A stretch of 64,000 bases of DNA from Propionibacteriales bacterium. Lineage in GTDB: Bacteria > Actinomycetota > Actinomycetes > Propionibacteriales > Nocardioidaceae. The stretch covers positions 248,001-312,000 of the forward strand of contig JAPLCB010000009.1 of the NCBI GenBank assembly GCA_026392455.1. The letters run 5' to 3'. Below the pieces are notes generated by a model. It searched no databases and was not told where the DNA came from. It saw nothing but the letters and a program-made list of their open reading frames with translations. Positions 1-9,085 of the stretch are shown piece after piece. Position 1 is the first letter of the stretch. Each line of letters starts with the position of its first letter. Position numbers and translations under genes: made by a program.

Positions 1-665
1 CGCAGCAGCTTGCCGAACGCCAGCTTGTCGCCGAACTCCACGCCGTAGGTGTTCACGTTCTGGCCGAGCAGGGTCACCTCGCTCACGCCCTCGGCGACCA
101 GCGCCTCGATCTCAGCCAGGATGTCGCCGGGGCGACGGTCCTTCTCCTTGCCGCGGAGTGCCGGGACGATGCAGAACGTGCAGGTGTTGTTGCAGCCGAC
201 CGAGATCGACACCCAGGCGGCGTACGCCGACTCGCGCTTGGTCGGCAGCGTGGAGGGGAAGACGTCCAGGGACTCCAGGATCTCGACCTGGGCCTCCTCC
301 AGGGACCGCGCCCGCTCCAGCAGCACCGGCAGCGAGCCGATGTTGTGGGTGCCGAAGACGACGTCGACCCACGGCGCCTTGGTGGTGATGGTGTCGCGGT
401 CCTTCTGGGCCAGGCAGCCACCGACCGCGATCTGCATCCCCGGACGCTTCGCCTTCACCGGAGCCAGCTGCCCGAGGTTGCCGTAGAGCTTGTTGTCGGC
501 GTTCTCGCGCACGGCGCAGGTGTTGAAGACGACGACATCGGCCTGGTCACCCTCGGACGCGGCCACGTACCCGGCGGTCTCCAGCAGACCGGAGAGACGT
601 TCGGAGTCGTGGACGTTCATCTGGCACCCGTGGGTGCGGACTTCGTAGGTGCGGGTCTCAGACAT
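1..665 (-). CDS. miaB: tRNA-2-methylthio-N6-dimethylallyladenosine synthase MiaB (5' part; runs off window)
   Basis: Radical-SAM methylthiotransferase that adds the 2-methylthio group to i6A37 of tRNAs reading UNN codons. The first about 221 residues are present, read from an ATG at 663-665. The N-terminal UPF0004 domain starts [17 protein letters not shown] and holds the auxiliary-cluster cysteines ([21 protein letters not shown]). The radical-SAM CxxxCxxC motif follows as [11 protein letters not shown], then [12 protein letters not shown], typical of MiaB rather than RimO or MtaB. The rest of the radical-SAM barrel and the TRAM domain lie beyond the window. In many actinobacteria miaB lies downstream of recA-recX, and here it is on the same strand about 8 kb further on, with unrelated genes between. 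Confidence 0.95.
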   Translation of the reverse strand, partial: MSETRTYEVRTHGCQMNVHDSERLSGLLETAGYVAASEGDQADVVVFNTCAVRENADNKLYGNLGQLAPVKAKRPGMQIAVGGCLAQKDRDTITTKAPWVDVVFGTHNIGSLPVLLERARSLEEAQVEILESLDVFPSTLPTKRESAYAAWVSISVGCNNTCTFCIVPALRGKEKDRRPGDILAEIEALVAEGVSEVTLLGQNVNTYGVEFGDKLAFGKLL

Positions 666-702
666 GACCGGACAAGGGTACGCGGACCCCGACCCGATCA
701 CC

Positions 703-1356
703 TCACGGCAGCGTGATCGTCGGACGCTTGGTCACACCGTCGACCCGGGTGGCCACGACCTGGATCGCGCCCGGGTTCACGGTGAAGCCCTTGTTGCTCC
801 AGCAGACCAACGAGCCCTTGTCCTCCGCGAAGGAGGTGAAGAGGCCGGCGCCCGACAACGCAGGAGGAGCTTCGAACACGGTGCCGCCCATCAACCCGCC
901 TTCCCGTCCCACGGCCTGGTCGACGCCGCTGACCCAGCAGGAGAACTCGAACGCAGTCGCGGTGGACGGCCGCGCGGAGTAGCTCACCAGGTAGGTGCCG
1001 ACCGGCAGGTCCAGCGGCACGGCGATGCTGAACGCACTCCCCCCGCCCCCGGCCGTGATCACGATCGGGCGGGTCTGCAGCGAAGAACCCTCCAGGCCGT
1101 CGACCCGGTCGGCGTTCAGGTTGGCGACCTTGCCCCGGGCGTTCGTCGTCAGCGGTGCATTGGCGGTCGACTTCGTGGTCAGGCGGAGCGCAGGCCCGAC
1201 GGTGGTGCGGACCAGGCTGGTCTGCTGGTTGGCGCTGTTGATCTTGCCGAGCAGGAAGCTCTTCCCGGTCGCGGCCATGGCGACGGTGTTGGCGGCGAGC
1301 ACCAGCACGCAGACCGCACCGACGACGGTCAGGGCGGATGTGATCGATCGGGGCAT
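703..1356 (-). CDS. Small secreted protein of unknown function
   Basis: About 217 residues. The ATG at 1354-1356 is chosen because a perfect Shine-Dalgarno (AAGGAGGACC on the minus strand, near 1360-1369) precedes it; upstream in-frame codons lack one. A hydrophobic signal segment ([23 protein letters not shown]) is followed by a mature chain with the motif [14 protein letters not shown]. Comparable NAD-x-LDG motifs recur in secreted actinobacterial proteins and phage tail-fibre-like repeats. The C-terminal half looks like an all-beta domain with two cysteines ([15 protein letters not shown]) that could form a disulphide. It is transcribed toward miaB with about 38 bp between. The export call is well supported; the function is unknown. 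Confidence 0.7.
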   Translation of the reverse strand: MPRSITSALTVVGAVCVLVLAANTVAMAATGKSFLLGKINSANQQTSLVRTTVGPALRLTTKSTANAPLTTNARGKVANLNADRVDGLEGSSLQTRPIVITAGGGGSAFSIAVPLDLPVGTYLVSYSARPSTATAFEFSCWVSGVDQAVGREGGLMGGTVFEAPPALSGAGLFTSFAEDKGSLVCWSNKGFTVNPGAIQVVATRVDGVTKRPTITLP

Positions 1357-1553
1357 GGCAGGGTCCTCCTTGGCGGATGTGGTGGGCTCAGGATGGCAGT
1401 GCGGCCGGGCGTTGACCATCCCCGGGGAACCATGAGCACGGCGTCCAGATCGGCGCGGTCGGACCCTGGTCAGCGACCGGATCGAGGTTTACATTTGAGG
1501 TGAGACGGGCAGCCTCCGAACAGGTCCGCAGCACCACCAAGAATTTGCAAGGA

Positions 1554-1587
1554 AGCGGCCCCGCACCAGCACGGGTGCGGGGCTGCT
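1554..1587 (-). terminator. Hairpin terminator after the MMPL gene
   Basis: The arms are AGCGGCCCCGCACC (1554-1567) and GGTGCGGGGCTGCT (about 1574-1587), around a short loop. It starts 7 nt after the stop codon of the MMPL gene. In the minus-strand transcript it is followed by CTTCCTTGCAAATTCTT, a pyrimidine-rich but not pure U tract. Confidence 0.65.
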
Positions 1588-1594
1588 TCGGCGC

Positions 1595-4500
1595 TCAGGC
1601 CGGGTCGGCCGCGACCGGCACCTTCGCCGGCCACCAGAGCTTCGGGCCTACCAGGGCCGCGAATGCCGGCACCACCAGGGTCCGGACGACGAACGTGTCG
1701 ATCAGCAGGCCGATCCCGGCCGTGAAGCCGAGCTGGACCAGGGTGGTCACCGACCCGCTCATCATCGCGAACAGCGACGCCGCGAAGATCACCCCGGCGG
1801 CGGTGATCACTCCCCCGGTCAGGGCAACCGCCCGGGCGACACCCTCGCGGGACCCGTCCGGCGCCTCTTCGTGGACCCGCTTGATCAGCAGCAGGTTGTA
1901 GTCCGCCCCGACCGCCACCAGCAGCACGAAGGCGATGCAGGCGACCGTCCACTCGATCGGGGTGTCCCCGATGATCTGCCAGACCAGGATCGCCAGGCCC
2001 ATGGTGGCGGCGTACGACAGGATCACCGAGGCCAGCAGGAACGTGGCGGCGACGATGCTGCGGATCAGCAGGAGCAGCACCAGGAAGACCGCGATCAGGG
2101 CCGCGATGCTCACCAGCCGGAAGTCGGACTGCGAGAGCTCGGCGATGTCGGCGTTGGTCGACGCCATCCCGGTCGCGGCCACCGCACTGCCGTCCAGGCT
2201 GGTCCCGCGCAGGCTGGTGGCGACCGCGTCGGTGACGTCACCGGAGCGATCCGCGGCCTCGGGCCCGAACGGGTCGGAGTCCCCGAGCACGATCAGCCGC
2301 GCGACGCGGCCGTCCGGAGAGAGGTACGCACCGCTGGCCAGCGCGAACCGGGGGTCCTTCAGCGCGCTCGGCGGGAGGTAGAACCCGCCACTGTCGGGCG
2401 GGGTCGCCTTCGCGACGCCCTGCAGGTACGCCGCGGCTGCCGCCAGGCCCGACTGGAGCTCGGTCACCGAGCCGGCGAGCTTCTTGGTCCCGCCTGCGAC
2501 CAGGCCGCTGGCGTCGGCCACCTGCCCAGTGCCGTCGGCGAGCTGGCCCAGGCCCTCCTTCAGGGTCCGCTGGGCCTCGAGCAGCTGGCCCGAACCGGAG
2601 CGTGCCGCGGCCAGGCCGTCGCGGATCCGGCCGAGCCCGGTGTCGAGGTCGACGGCACCGTCGGCGAGCTGGCGGGCGCCCCGGGCTGCGGCTGCCAGGC
2701 CCGGGACGAGCTGGTCTCGCTCGGCGGTCCAGATCTTCTCGATGCCGTCGCGCGCGCCCCGGCAGTACGGGTCCAGTCCGCAGGTGACGCTCCTGCTGAG
2801 AGCGTCGTGGGCCAGCCCCAGGCCGTTCACCGCAAGCCTGGTCTGGCTGACCGCCGAGGCCAGTCCGTCGGCGAGCTGGTCTGCCCCGGCCCGCAGCTTG
2901 GCGCTACCACCGGCAGCCGACCCCGAGCCCGCAGCCAGGCGCTCCAGGCCGGAGTGCAGCTTCTCGACCCCGGTCAGGAGCTGGCCGGCTCCGTCAGCAG
3001 CGTCGCCGGCCCCGGCCGCGACCTGGGCGGCGCCGTCGTCGAGCCGGCCCGCGCCGTTGACCAGCTTCTTCGCGCCGGCCTCGCCGGCCTGCAGCTGCTG
3101 TCCGGCACTGGCCAGCTTGTCGCCGATCAGGCCGCTCTGGTTGACCAGCGACGCCTGCTGGATCGTCGTACCGGTCGGGCGGGTGACCGCACGGACCGAG
3201 GTGACCCCGGCGACCCGGTTCGCCGCAGCCGACGCCTGCTCGAGGGCGGCCAGGTCGGTGGGGTTGCGCAGGTCGTGGTCGGCAGTGATCAGGACGAAGT
3301 CGGGCAGTGCCTCGTTCTTCGGGTAGTGCGCGTCCATCACCTGGTAGCCGAGGTTGCTCTCGGTGTCCTCGGGCTGCGGACTGCGCTCGTCGTAGCTGGG
3401 AGCGAACGCCGGGAAGAACGCCGCCAGCACGAGCAGCGGGACCACACCAGCAGCGAGCACCCGGACCGGGTGGGTGACGACCTGCTTGCCGAGGCGCTCC
3501 CAGCCACCGTTGCCGACCGGCCGCTCCCGGGGTTCGAGGAGGCCACGCGCACCCAGGCGGGCCAGCAGCGGCGGGGTCAGGGTCAGCGAGATGCCCAGCG
3601 CCAGCAGCACGCTCAGCGCGATCGGCGGTCCCGTCGTACGGAACAGGCCCACGTGGGCCAGTCCCAGGCACGCGTTGGCGAGGACGACGGTCAGGGCAGA
3701 ACCGATGATCACCGCCGAGACCCGGGCGGAGGCCAGCCGGGCGGCGAGCTGCGGTTCGACGCCCTCACGGCGCAGCTCGTGGTAGCGGCTGATCAGGAAG
3801 ATCGCGTAGTCCGTGGTCGCCCCGAGGACGACTCCGGTCAGGAAGGAGCCGGTGAAGGTCGACACGTCGAAGAGCCCGACGTCTCCGAACAGCGCCGTGA
3901 CCCCGCGAGCCGCCCCCAGGGCGATCCCGATGATGCCCAGGACGAAGGCCGTGGTCGCGAACGAGCGGTAGATCAGGAACAGGATGACCGCGATCCCGAC
4001 CAGGGTGACCGCGGTGATCTTGACGATGCTGTTCTCGACCTCCACGACCATGTCGGTGACGGTGGCCGAAGCGCCGGTGACCTTGATGTCGAGCCCGGCC
4101 GGACGCCCCTTCTCGGCATCGTCCCGGATGCCTTCGACCTGCCCGACGGAGGTGGGCGCGCCGGTGTAGCCGGGCAGACCGACCTGGAAGTAGATCGCTT
4201 CGCCGTCCTTGCTGGTCAGCGCTTCCCGGAGCTGGGGCTCGCTGAGGTCCTGGACGTAGGTGACGTTCTTGGTGTCGGTCTCCAGCCGCGACGCCAGGGT
4301 CGTGACGAACCGGGTGTCCTGCTCGGTCAGTCCGCCCTTGCGCTCGGCGACGACGACGATGAAGCTGCGACTCTTCCCGTTGCCGAAGGTCGCGTCCATC
4401 GCCTTGACGGCTCGCAACGACGGCGCGGACTCCGGCACGAAAGGCGTGCTGTCCTTGGCGACCACCGTCTCCAGCTGGGGCACCAGCACGTTGACCGCGA

Positions 4501-4600
4501 TCACGAACAGCAGCCAGCCACCGATCATCCACGGCGCCCTGGCGATCGTGAAGCGCGCCAGCCGGCCCAGGACGGAGCGGTCGTCGGCAGGAGAGGTCAT
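1595..4600 (-). CDS. MMPL/RND-family membrane transporter
   Basis: A 1001-residue integral-membrane protein of the MMPL branch of the RND superfamily, proton-driven exporters of lipids and hydrophobic compounds. A first TM near residues 22-40 (PWMIGGWLLFVIAVNVLVP) is followed by an extracytoplasmic loop (FVPESAPSLRAVKAMDATFG), a TM bundle near 190-350 with GATTDYAIFLISRYHE, and a second very long loop (about 400-740) rich in Leu/Ala/Gly heptads (AAGAGDAADGAGQLLTGVEKL) that probably forms a coiled coil. The final bundle contains GADYNLLLIKRVHEE. Both TM4-like and TM10-like segments keep the Asp-Tyr pair of the proton relay. It starts at an ATG with a terminator directly downstream, so it is probably a single transcription unit. 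The substrate cannot be read from the sequence. Confidence 0.9.
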   Translation of the reverse strand: MTSPADDRSVLGRLARFTIARAPWMIGGWLLFVIAVNVLVPQLETVVAKDSTPFVPESAPSLRAVKAMDATFGNGKSRSFIVVVAERKGGLTEQDTRFVTTLASRLETDTKNVTYVQDLSEPQLREALTSKDGEAIYFQVGLPGYTGAPTSVGQVEGIRDDAEKGRPAGLDIKVTGASATVTDMVVEVENSIVKITAVTLVGIAVILFLIYRSFATTAFVLGIIGIALGAARGVTALFGDVGLFDVSTFTGSFLTGVVLGATTDYAIFLISRYHELRREGVEPQLAARLASARVSAVIIGSALTVVLANACLGLAHVGLFRTTGPPIALSVLLALGISLTLTPPLLARLGARGLLEPRERPVGNGGWERLGKQVVTHPVRVLAAGVVPLLVLAAFFPAFAPSYDERSPQPEDTESNLGYQVMDAHYPKNEALPDFVLITADHDLRNPTDLAALEQASAAANRVAGVTSVRAVTRPTGTTIQQASLVNQSGLIGDKLASAGQQLQAGEAGAKKLVNGAGRLDDGAAQVAAGAGDAADGAGQLLTGVEKLHSGLERLAAGSGSAAGGSAKLRAGADQLADGLASAVSQTRLAVNGLGLAHDALSRSVTCGLDPYCRGARDGIEKIWTAERDQLVPGLAAAARGARQLADGAVDLDTGLGRIRDGLAAARSGSGQLLEAQRTLKEGLGQLADGTGQVADASGLVAGGTKKLAGSVTELQSGLAAAAAYLQGVAKATPPDSGGFYLPPSALKDPRFALASGAYLSPDGRVARLIVLGDSDPFGPEAADRSGDVTDAVATSLRGTSLDGSAVAATGMASTNADIAELSQSDFRLVSIAALIAVFLVLLLLIRSIVAATFLLASVILSYAATMGLAILVWQIIGDTPIEWTVACIAFVLLVAVGADYNLLLIKRVHEEAPDGSREGVARAVALTGGVITAAGVIFAASLFAMMSGSVTTLVQLGFTAGIGLLIDTFVVRTLVVPAFAALVGPKLWWPAKVPVAADPA

Positions 4601-4680
4601 GGCGGAAGTCTGCCGGGGTCAGCGCGTGGCGCGCGTCCTACTCCGGTACGAGACCTGACGTGACCCTCGTCGCACTCGGC

Positions 4681-4776
4681 TCACTGCGTTCCGGGCTTCT
4701 CGGTCGGTTCCGGCTTCGCAGGCTCAGCCGGACTCTGGACGTCGAAACCCGTCACTACGTTCCGGGCTTCTCGGTC
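4681..4776. repeat. 25-bp direct repeat duplicating the 3' end of the DUF4442 gene
   Basis: 4681-4705 and 4752-4776 match at 24 of 25 positions (core CGTTCCGGGCTTCTCGGTC), offset by 71 bp. The copy at 4752 contains the stop codon of the neighbouring gene. The other copy has G for A there, which removes that stop. Confidence 0.75.
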
Positions 4777-5237
4777 ACCCAGAGCTTGATGACACCCTCG
4801 ATGACGACCACCCCGTCGGTACGCAGACCCTTGACCCGGACGTGCAGGTCGGGGTTGTCGCCGGTCCACTGCTCGGGGTCCGTCTCCGCGATGCAGGTGA
4901 TGTCGGAGGTGGCCTTCGCCGTGTAGGAGATGTCCATGCCCTTGGGGATCCAGCGCTTGTTCGTCGGGATCGTCGACTCGGCCAGGGCCCCCATCGCTGC
5001 CTCGAGGCCGTTGCAGAGCGCGATCGCGTGCACGGTGCCGATGTGGTTCTGCACCGAACGACGCTTGGGGATGACCAGCTCGGCGTGGTTCGGCTCGACG
5101 ACGGTGAACCGCGGGTGGATGCTGGCGAAGTACGGCGCCTTCTGCGCGAAGGCCAGCGAGAAGAGCCGCTCCCCGACCAGCGGTCCGACGACGGGGAAGG
5201 TGGTGGCCTGCTTGTACAGGTCTGCGACGGTAGCCAT
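4755..5237 (-). CDS. DUF4442 hotdog-fold protein (thioesterase-like)
   Basis: 160 residues, matching in length and pattern the DUF4442 family, which has the hotdog fold of acyl-CoA thioesterases and FabZ-like enzymes. Family-typical stretches are PRFTVVEPNHAELVIPKRRSV, then HIGTVHAIALCNGLEAAMG, the central helix with the likely active-site region, and MDISYTAKATSDITC. There is no signal peptide, so it is cytoplasmic. The palindrome GTTACTAATGAGTAAC lies 10 nt upstream of the start codon, so the gene is probably repressed by a dimeric regulator. The same-strand GNAT gene upstream ends inside that palindrome (25 bp between genes). The acyl substrate is unknown. Confidence 0.8.
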   Translation of the reverse strand: MATVADLYKQATTFPVVGPLVGERLFSLAFAQKAPYFASIHPRFTVVEPNHAELVIPKRRSVQNHIGTVHAIALCNGLEAAMGALAESTIPTNKRWIPKGMDISYTAKATSDITCIAETDPEQWTGDNPDLHVRVKGLRTDGVVVIEGVIKLWVTEKPGT

Positions 5238-5246
5238 GGCTGTGAT

Positions 5247-5262
5247 GTTACTAATGAGTAAC
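5247..5262. promoter_or_regulatory. Palindromic operator GTTACT-AATG-AGTAAC
   Basis: Perfect 6-bp arms around a 4-nt spacer, just upstream of the DUF4442 start codon. It is AT-rich against the surrounding sequence. TTACT-N4-AGTAA palindromes are typical of TetR-family sites near actinobacterial acyl-CoA genes. The regulator is not identified; the adjacent genes are not regulators. Confidence 0.55.
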
Positions 5263-5966
5263 TAGACTGTCGAGGGATTCACTCCCATGACCTGCGCCAC
5301 ATCGAGCGAGCAGCCGATCACGGTGTTCGGCCGCCCGTCGGCCTGCGGCTCGTCGAACCAGAGACCTTGGGTGAAGCCGAGCTTGGCGAGCAGCCGCAAC
5401 GACCCGGCGTTGCGGTGGTCGGGAGCCGCGAAGAACTCCAGCGCCCCCGGGTACGCCGGCCAGACGATGTCGCGCAGGTAGACCCAGATCAGGCTGGTCC
5501 CGACGCCGCGTCCGACGTACGCCGGCTCCCCGATGGCGTAGTCGAACCCGATCGCGTCCGGGCGCGAGCAGAGCAGCGCGTAGTCCGGGTGGTCCGAGAT
5601 CCGGTAGTCCTGGCCGAATCCGATCGAGCGCCCGTTCAGCTCCCAGATCCACAACCGGGTCGGATCGTCTCCAGCCACCGCGGGCCCGTAGTAGGCCTCG
5701 ACCTGCTCGGCCGTCCGGTGCTCGTCCCACCACCGGGCCACGTGCGGCTCGTTGACCCAGCGGATCAGGTCGGGAAAGTCACCGCGCACCATCGGCCGGA
5801 CCGAGTAGCGGTTCTCCGGGTCGGCACGGAACCGGAGCGACTCGGTCGAGAGGTCGACCGCCAGCACGGGGCCGACGAGGTGCTCGAACCGGCCGAGAGC
5901 CCGGTCCGCCGCGACCGCCCACGACTGCCCCCCAGGCACCTGGCGACGAAGAATCTCGAACTCCAT
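5262..5966 (-). CDS. GNAT acetyltransferase, aminoglycoside 6'-N-acetyltransferase-like
   Basis: 234 residues from the ATG at 5964-5966, preceded by GAGGGA; the longer frame overlaps the divergent gene and lacks an RBS. The first 60 or so residues are extra to the acetyltransferase core, which runs from YSVRPMVRGDFPDLIRWVNEPHVARWW to the C terminus. The acetyl-CoA binding loop is YVGRGVGTSLIWV, followed by HRNAGSLRLLAKLGF, as in AAC(6')-Ib-like enzymes and related siderophore acetyltransferases. The substrate cannot be inferred, so no resistance role is claimed. The divergent SnoaL-like gene starts 34 bp away, so the two promoters must overlap. Confidence 0.75.
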   Translation of the reverse strand: MEFEILRRQVPGGQSWAVAADRALGRFEHLVGPVLAVDLSTESLRFRADPENRYSVRPMVRGDFPDLIRWVNEPHVARWWDEHRTAEQVEAYYGPAVAGDDPTRLWIWELNGRSIGFGQDYRISDHPDYALLCSRPDAIGFDYAIGEPAYVGRGVGTSLIWVYLRDIVWPAYPGALEFFAAPDHRNAGSLRLLAKLGFTQGLWFDEPQADGRPNTVIGCSLDVAQVMGVNPSTV

Positions 5967-5988
5967 TCCCTCATTCTGCCGCGAATGG

Positions 5989-5994
5989 TTTGAT
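5989..5994 (+). promoter_or_regulatory. Possible -10 box of a leaderless transcript
   Basis: TTTGAT lies exactly 6 nt before the GTG at 6001, and no Shine-Dalgarno is present. The layout matches the clearer leaderless starts elsewhere in the window. Confidence 0.35.
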
Positions 5995-6000
5995 GGCGCG

Positions 6001-6492
6001 GTGAGCCAAAACGAGAACATGTTGCAGTCCGCTTTCGAGCGCTACCTCGCCAAGGTCGACGAGATCTGCGAGACCCGCGACTGGTCCGCCTTCGCGGACA
6101 TGTTCACCGAGGACGCCACCTACTCCGAGCACGTGTACGGCGACTTCAACGGGCGCGAGGAGATCCGCCCCTGGATCATCAAGACGATGACCGAGTTCCC
6201 GGGCAGCGAGATGATCGGCTTCCCGCCGGCCTGGTACGTCTTCGACCCGCCGACCAACCGGGTGATCCTCGACGTCCGCAACATCATGCGCGACCCCGGT
6301 GACGGTTCGGTCCACGAGCAGTCGAACATCACCATCCTGACCTTCGACGACGAGGGCAACCTGATCCGCGAGGAAGACATCTACAACCCGCAGAAGTTCG
6401 CCGACATGACCCGCGAGTGGTGCCGCGTCGCCGATGCCCACGGAACCCTGAGTGACGTGGGCAAGCGGATGCTGGCAGCGCTCGGCGGCTGA
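6001..6492 (+). CDS. SnoaL-like / NTF2-fold protein
   Basis: 163 residues with the composition and layout of the SnoaL-like branch of the NTF2 superfamily, small cone-shaped alpha-beta barrels used as polyketide cyclases, isomerases, dehydratases or binding proteins. Visible hallmarks are the N-terminal helix ending FADMFTEDATYSEHVYG, GREEIRPWI, and the strand pair NRVILDVRNIMRDPGDGSVHEQSNITILTFDDEGNLIREEDIYNP. The start is GTG at 6001 (SQNENMLQ), apparently leaderless; ATG at 6019 is an alternative. The next gene starts 33 bp downstream. Catalytic activity cannot be inferred. Confidence 0.75.
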   Translation: MSQNENMLQSAFERYLAKVDEICETRDWSAFADMFTEDATYSEHVYGDFNGREEIRPWIIKTMTEFPGSEMIGFPPAWYVFDPPTNRVILDVRNIMRDPGDGSVHEQSNITILTFDDEGNLIREEDIYNPQKFADMTREWCRVADAHGTLSDVGKRMLAALGG

Positions 6493-6525
6493 CCGGTCGT
6501 GGCCGATCCGAGGGAGGTCCTCCGC

Positions 6526-8994
6526 ATGACTCGACAGCGCCGTCGCGTCGGGGCAGCAGCAGCGCTGCTCCTGACGATCGGCCTCGGCACCCTGACAGCC
6601 CCCGATGCCGACGCTCGCAACGGCAGCACCGGCAGCACCACCGGGTCTGCCACCGGAGCCGTCCGCTCCGGCGTGGTGACCGACGGACGGGCCAGGTTCC
6701 AGGTGATCAGCCCGTCGTTGATCCGGCTCGAGTTCGCCGCGGACGGCAAGTTCGAGAACCGTCCGACGATGACGGTCCCCCGGACCCGGCGTCCGGTGCC
6801 GGCGTACACGACCTCGGTCGAGGACGGCTGGCGGGTCATCCGGACCGCCGACGTGGTGCTCCGGTGGCGCCGCGGATCAGGCTCCTTCGACGCCGCCGAC
6901 CTGCGCCTGAAGTTCCTCGACCAGGGCAAGCCGAGAGTCGTCCGACCGGTCGCAGGCGCTGCGCACCGGTTCCTCGGTGGCTGGACCCGCGCCCTCGACC
7001 TGAAGTCCGGACCCGTCCCGCTCAACAACGGGATCCTGACCCGCGACGGCTGGTACGTGCTCGACGACAGCCGATCAGCCCTGCTGACCACCACGGCGCA
7101 CGGGTACGCCGTCCGCCCGCAGCGCGCCGGCGCCTACCAGGACTGGTACGCGTTCGCCTACGGTCACGACTACACCGCCGCCCTCCGCGACCTGCGCACG
7201 CTCACCGGAGCGGCTCCTCTGCTGCCGCGCAACGCGTTCGGGGTCTGGTACTCGAAGTACTACGCCTACTCCGACGCGGACCTGAGGTCCCTGGCCGCTC
7301 GTTTCGACGCCGAAGGGGTCCCCCTGGACACCCTGTCCCTGGACACCGACTTCAAACGCGTCAACGACCCGACCGGCGCAGCCGTGGCCTCGACCGCCGT
7401 GGGAGCCCCGGGCATGGACTTCTCCTGGAACGGGTGGGACTGGAACACCGGGCTCTTCCCCGATCCCGACGGTTTCGTGCGTTGGGCGCACCAGCGTGGC
7501 ATCACCCTCGCCGCCAACATCCACCCGTCGATCAACAGCAACGACCCGGCCTTCCCGGCCGCGAACTCGGCTGCCGGCGGGCTGCCGTCGAGCAACGAGT
7601 GCCGGGTTCTCCAGGCTGACCTGACCGGGACCTGTCACGTCTTCGACTGGACCGACCCGAAGCAGCTGGCGGCGTACTTCGCCCTGCACAAGACGTTTGC
7701 CGACTCCGGGATCGACGCCTTCTGGCTCGACTGGTGCTGCGAGAACGCGGACGGCGTGGCCGATGCCCCCGGGCTGTCGCCGGACACCTGGATCAACTCG
7801 CGGTACGCGGCGTACCAACGATCACGGGGCCAACGGTGGCCGGCGTTCTCGCGGATCGGCGCGTCGTACGTCAACGACGGCGAGTACGGCGACCGCGGCA
7901 CCGGCGCGGGAACGCCGGGAGCACTGGCCGAGCACCGCAACACCGTCCAGTTCACGGGCGACACCTGTGCGACCTGGCCGATGCTCGCGTTCGAGGCCGA
8001 GATGACCGCGGCGGCGTCCTCGATCGGCCTGCCGTACGTCAGCCACGACATCGGGAGCTTCAACGGGACCCCCGGCGTCGGCGGCTGCCAGGCCGTGACG
8101 GCCGCCCTCGCCAAGGCGACTCTGCCCGACGACCTCTACGTGCGCTGGCTCCAGCTCGGCACCTTCCAACCGCTCGACCGACTGCACTCCAACCACGGCA
8201 GCCGACTGCCGTGGGAGTACTCCGGCGCGACCCGGGCGGCCGCCACGCAGGCCCTCACGCTGCGCGGTCAGCTGGCGCCGTACACCTACACGGCGGCGCG
8301 GCGGGCGGTCGACACCGGCCTTCCGATGGCGGGGCCGCTGTACCTGGCCTGGCCCGGGCGCCCCGCGGCGTACGCGCACCCGAGCCAGTTCACCTTCGGC
8401 CGCGACCTGGTGGTCGCGCCCGTGACCGCGCCAGGCACCCCGGCCCCGGTGACGCTGTGGGTCCCCCCGGGTGACTGGGTCGAGTACACGACGGGCCGCA
8501 GGTTCCACGGGCCGCAGACGGTCACCCTGACCGTCCCGCTGTCCAGGATCCCGGTGCTGGTGCGCGCCGGGAGCGTCCTGCCGACCCAGGCCGCCGGGCT
8601 GGCGACGGGCTCAGCACCGAAGAGCAGGCTGACGCTGACGGCCTACCCTGGGTCGGGGTCCGGCACCCTCTACGACGATGCGGGGCGCGGCTTCGGGTAC
8701 CGCGTCGGCGAGCACACCCGGACCCGGTTCGACCAGGTACGCGCCCGGGGGGTGACGACGTTGAGGATCGGCGCCGCTCGGGGCTCGTTCCCGGGCGCGT
8801 TGGCCGCCCGCACCTGGGACGTCTACGTCCGTGCGGTCGCAGCACCGACCCGGGTCACCGTCAACGGCACGACCTTCCCCCGCGCGACCACCTCGGGCGG
8901 TCGCGGATGGAGCTACGACCCGGCAACCCGGACGGTACGGGTCGTCACCGGGCGAGTGGCAAGCTCTCGCGGGGCCGTGATCGTGGTTCGGTAG
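6526..8994 (+). CDS. Secreted family GH31 glycoside hydrolase (alpha-glucosidase/xylosidase-like)
   Basis: 822 residues from the ATG at 6526, chosen because AGGGAGG ends 8 nt upstream; the earlier GTG at 6499 lacks a site. A signal peptide (RRRVGAAAALLLTIGLGTLTAPDADA) indicates export. The N-terminal beta domain is followed by the (beta/alpha)8 barrel from about residue 230 (FGVWYSKYYAYSD). The nucleophile motif is IDAFWLDWCCEN, with Asp in the usual WxD position. YVSHDIGSFNG is the expected acid/base region, and LYDDAGRGFGY marks the C-terminal beta domain. GH31 enzymes release alpha-linked glucose or xylose or act as transglycosylases; the substrate is not readable here. Confidence 0.88.
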   Translation: MTRQRRRVGAAAALLLTIGLGTLTAPDADARNGSTGSTTGSATGAVRSGVVTDGRARFQVISPSLIRLEFAADGKFENRPTMTVPRTRRPVPAYTTSVEDGWRVIRTADVVLRWRRGSGSFDAADLRLKFLDQGKPRVVRPVAGAAHRFLGGWTRALDLKSGPVPLNNGILTRDGWYVLDDSRSALLTTTAHGYAVRPQRAGAYQDWYAFAYGHDYTAALRDLRTLTGAAPLLPRNAFGVWYSKYYAYSDADLRSLAARFDAEGVPLDTLSLDTDFKRVNDPTGAAVASTAVGAPGMDFSWNGWDWNTGLFPDPDGFVRWAHQRGITLAANIHPSINSNDPAFPAANSAAGGLPSSNECRVLQADLTGTCHVFDWTDPKQLAAYFALHKTFADSGIDAFWLDWCCENADGVADAPGLSPDTWINSRYAAYQRSRGQRWPAFSRIGASYVNDGEYGDRGTGAGTPGALAEHRNTVQFTGDTCATWPMLAFEAEMTAAASSIGLPYVSHDIGSFNGTPGVGGCQAVTAALAKATLPDDLYVRWLQLGTFQPLDRLHSNHGSRLPWEYSGATRAAATQALTLRGQLAPYTYTAARRAVDTGLPMAGPLYLAWPGRPAAYAHPSQFTFGRDLVVAPVTAPGTPAPVTLWVPPGDWVEYTTGRRFHGPQTVTLTVPLSRIPVLVRAGSVLPTQAAGLATGSAPKSRLTLTAYPGSGSGTLYDDAGRGFGYRVGEHTRTRFDQVRARGVTTLRIGAARGSFPGALAARTWDVYVRAVAAPTRVTVNGTTFPRATTSGGRGWSYDPATRTVRVVTGRVASSRGAVIVVR

Positions 8995-9034
8995 CCACGC
9001 CGAAGCTGCAGGCTCGGGATGCCGCTGACTCACG

Positions 9035-9058
9035 TGGGGCCCGACTCAACGGGCCCCA
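9035..9058. terminator. Bidirectional hairpin between GH31 gene and recX
   Basis: Perfect 8-bp arms TGGGGCCC and GGGCCCCA around an 8-nt loop, between convergent genes that end at 8994 and 9086. No strong U tract is present on either side. Confidence 0.6.
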
Positions 9059-9085
9059 AGGCCCTCCTCGGTAGCGCGTCAGGCC

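Noticed and set aside
1871-4663. A long open frame on the plus strand opposite the MMPL gene
   Set aside because: It is antisense to a clear transporter, its Arg/Asp/Gln-rich translation has no domain, and long antisense frames are expected at this GC content.
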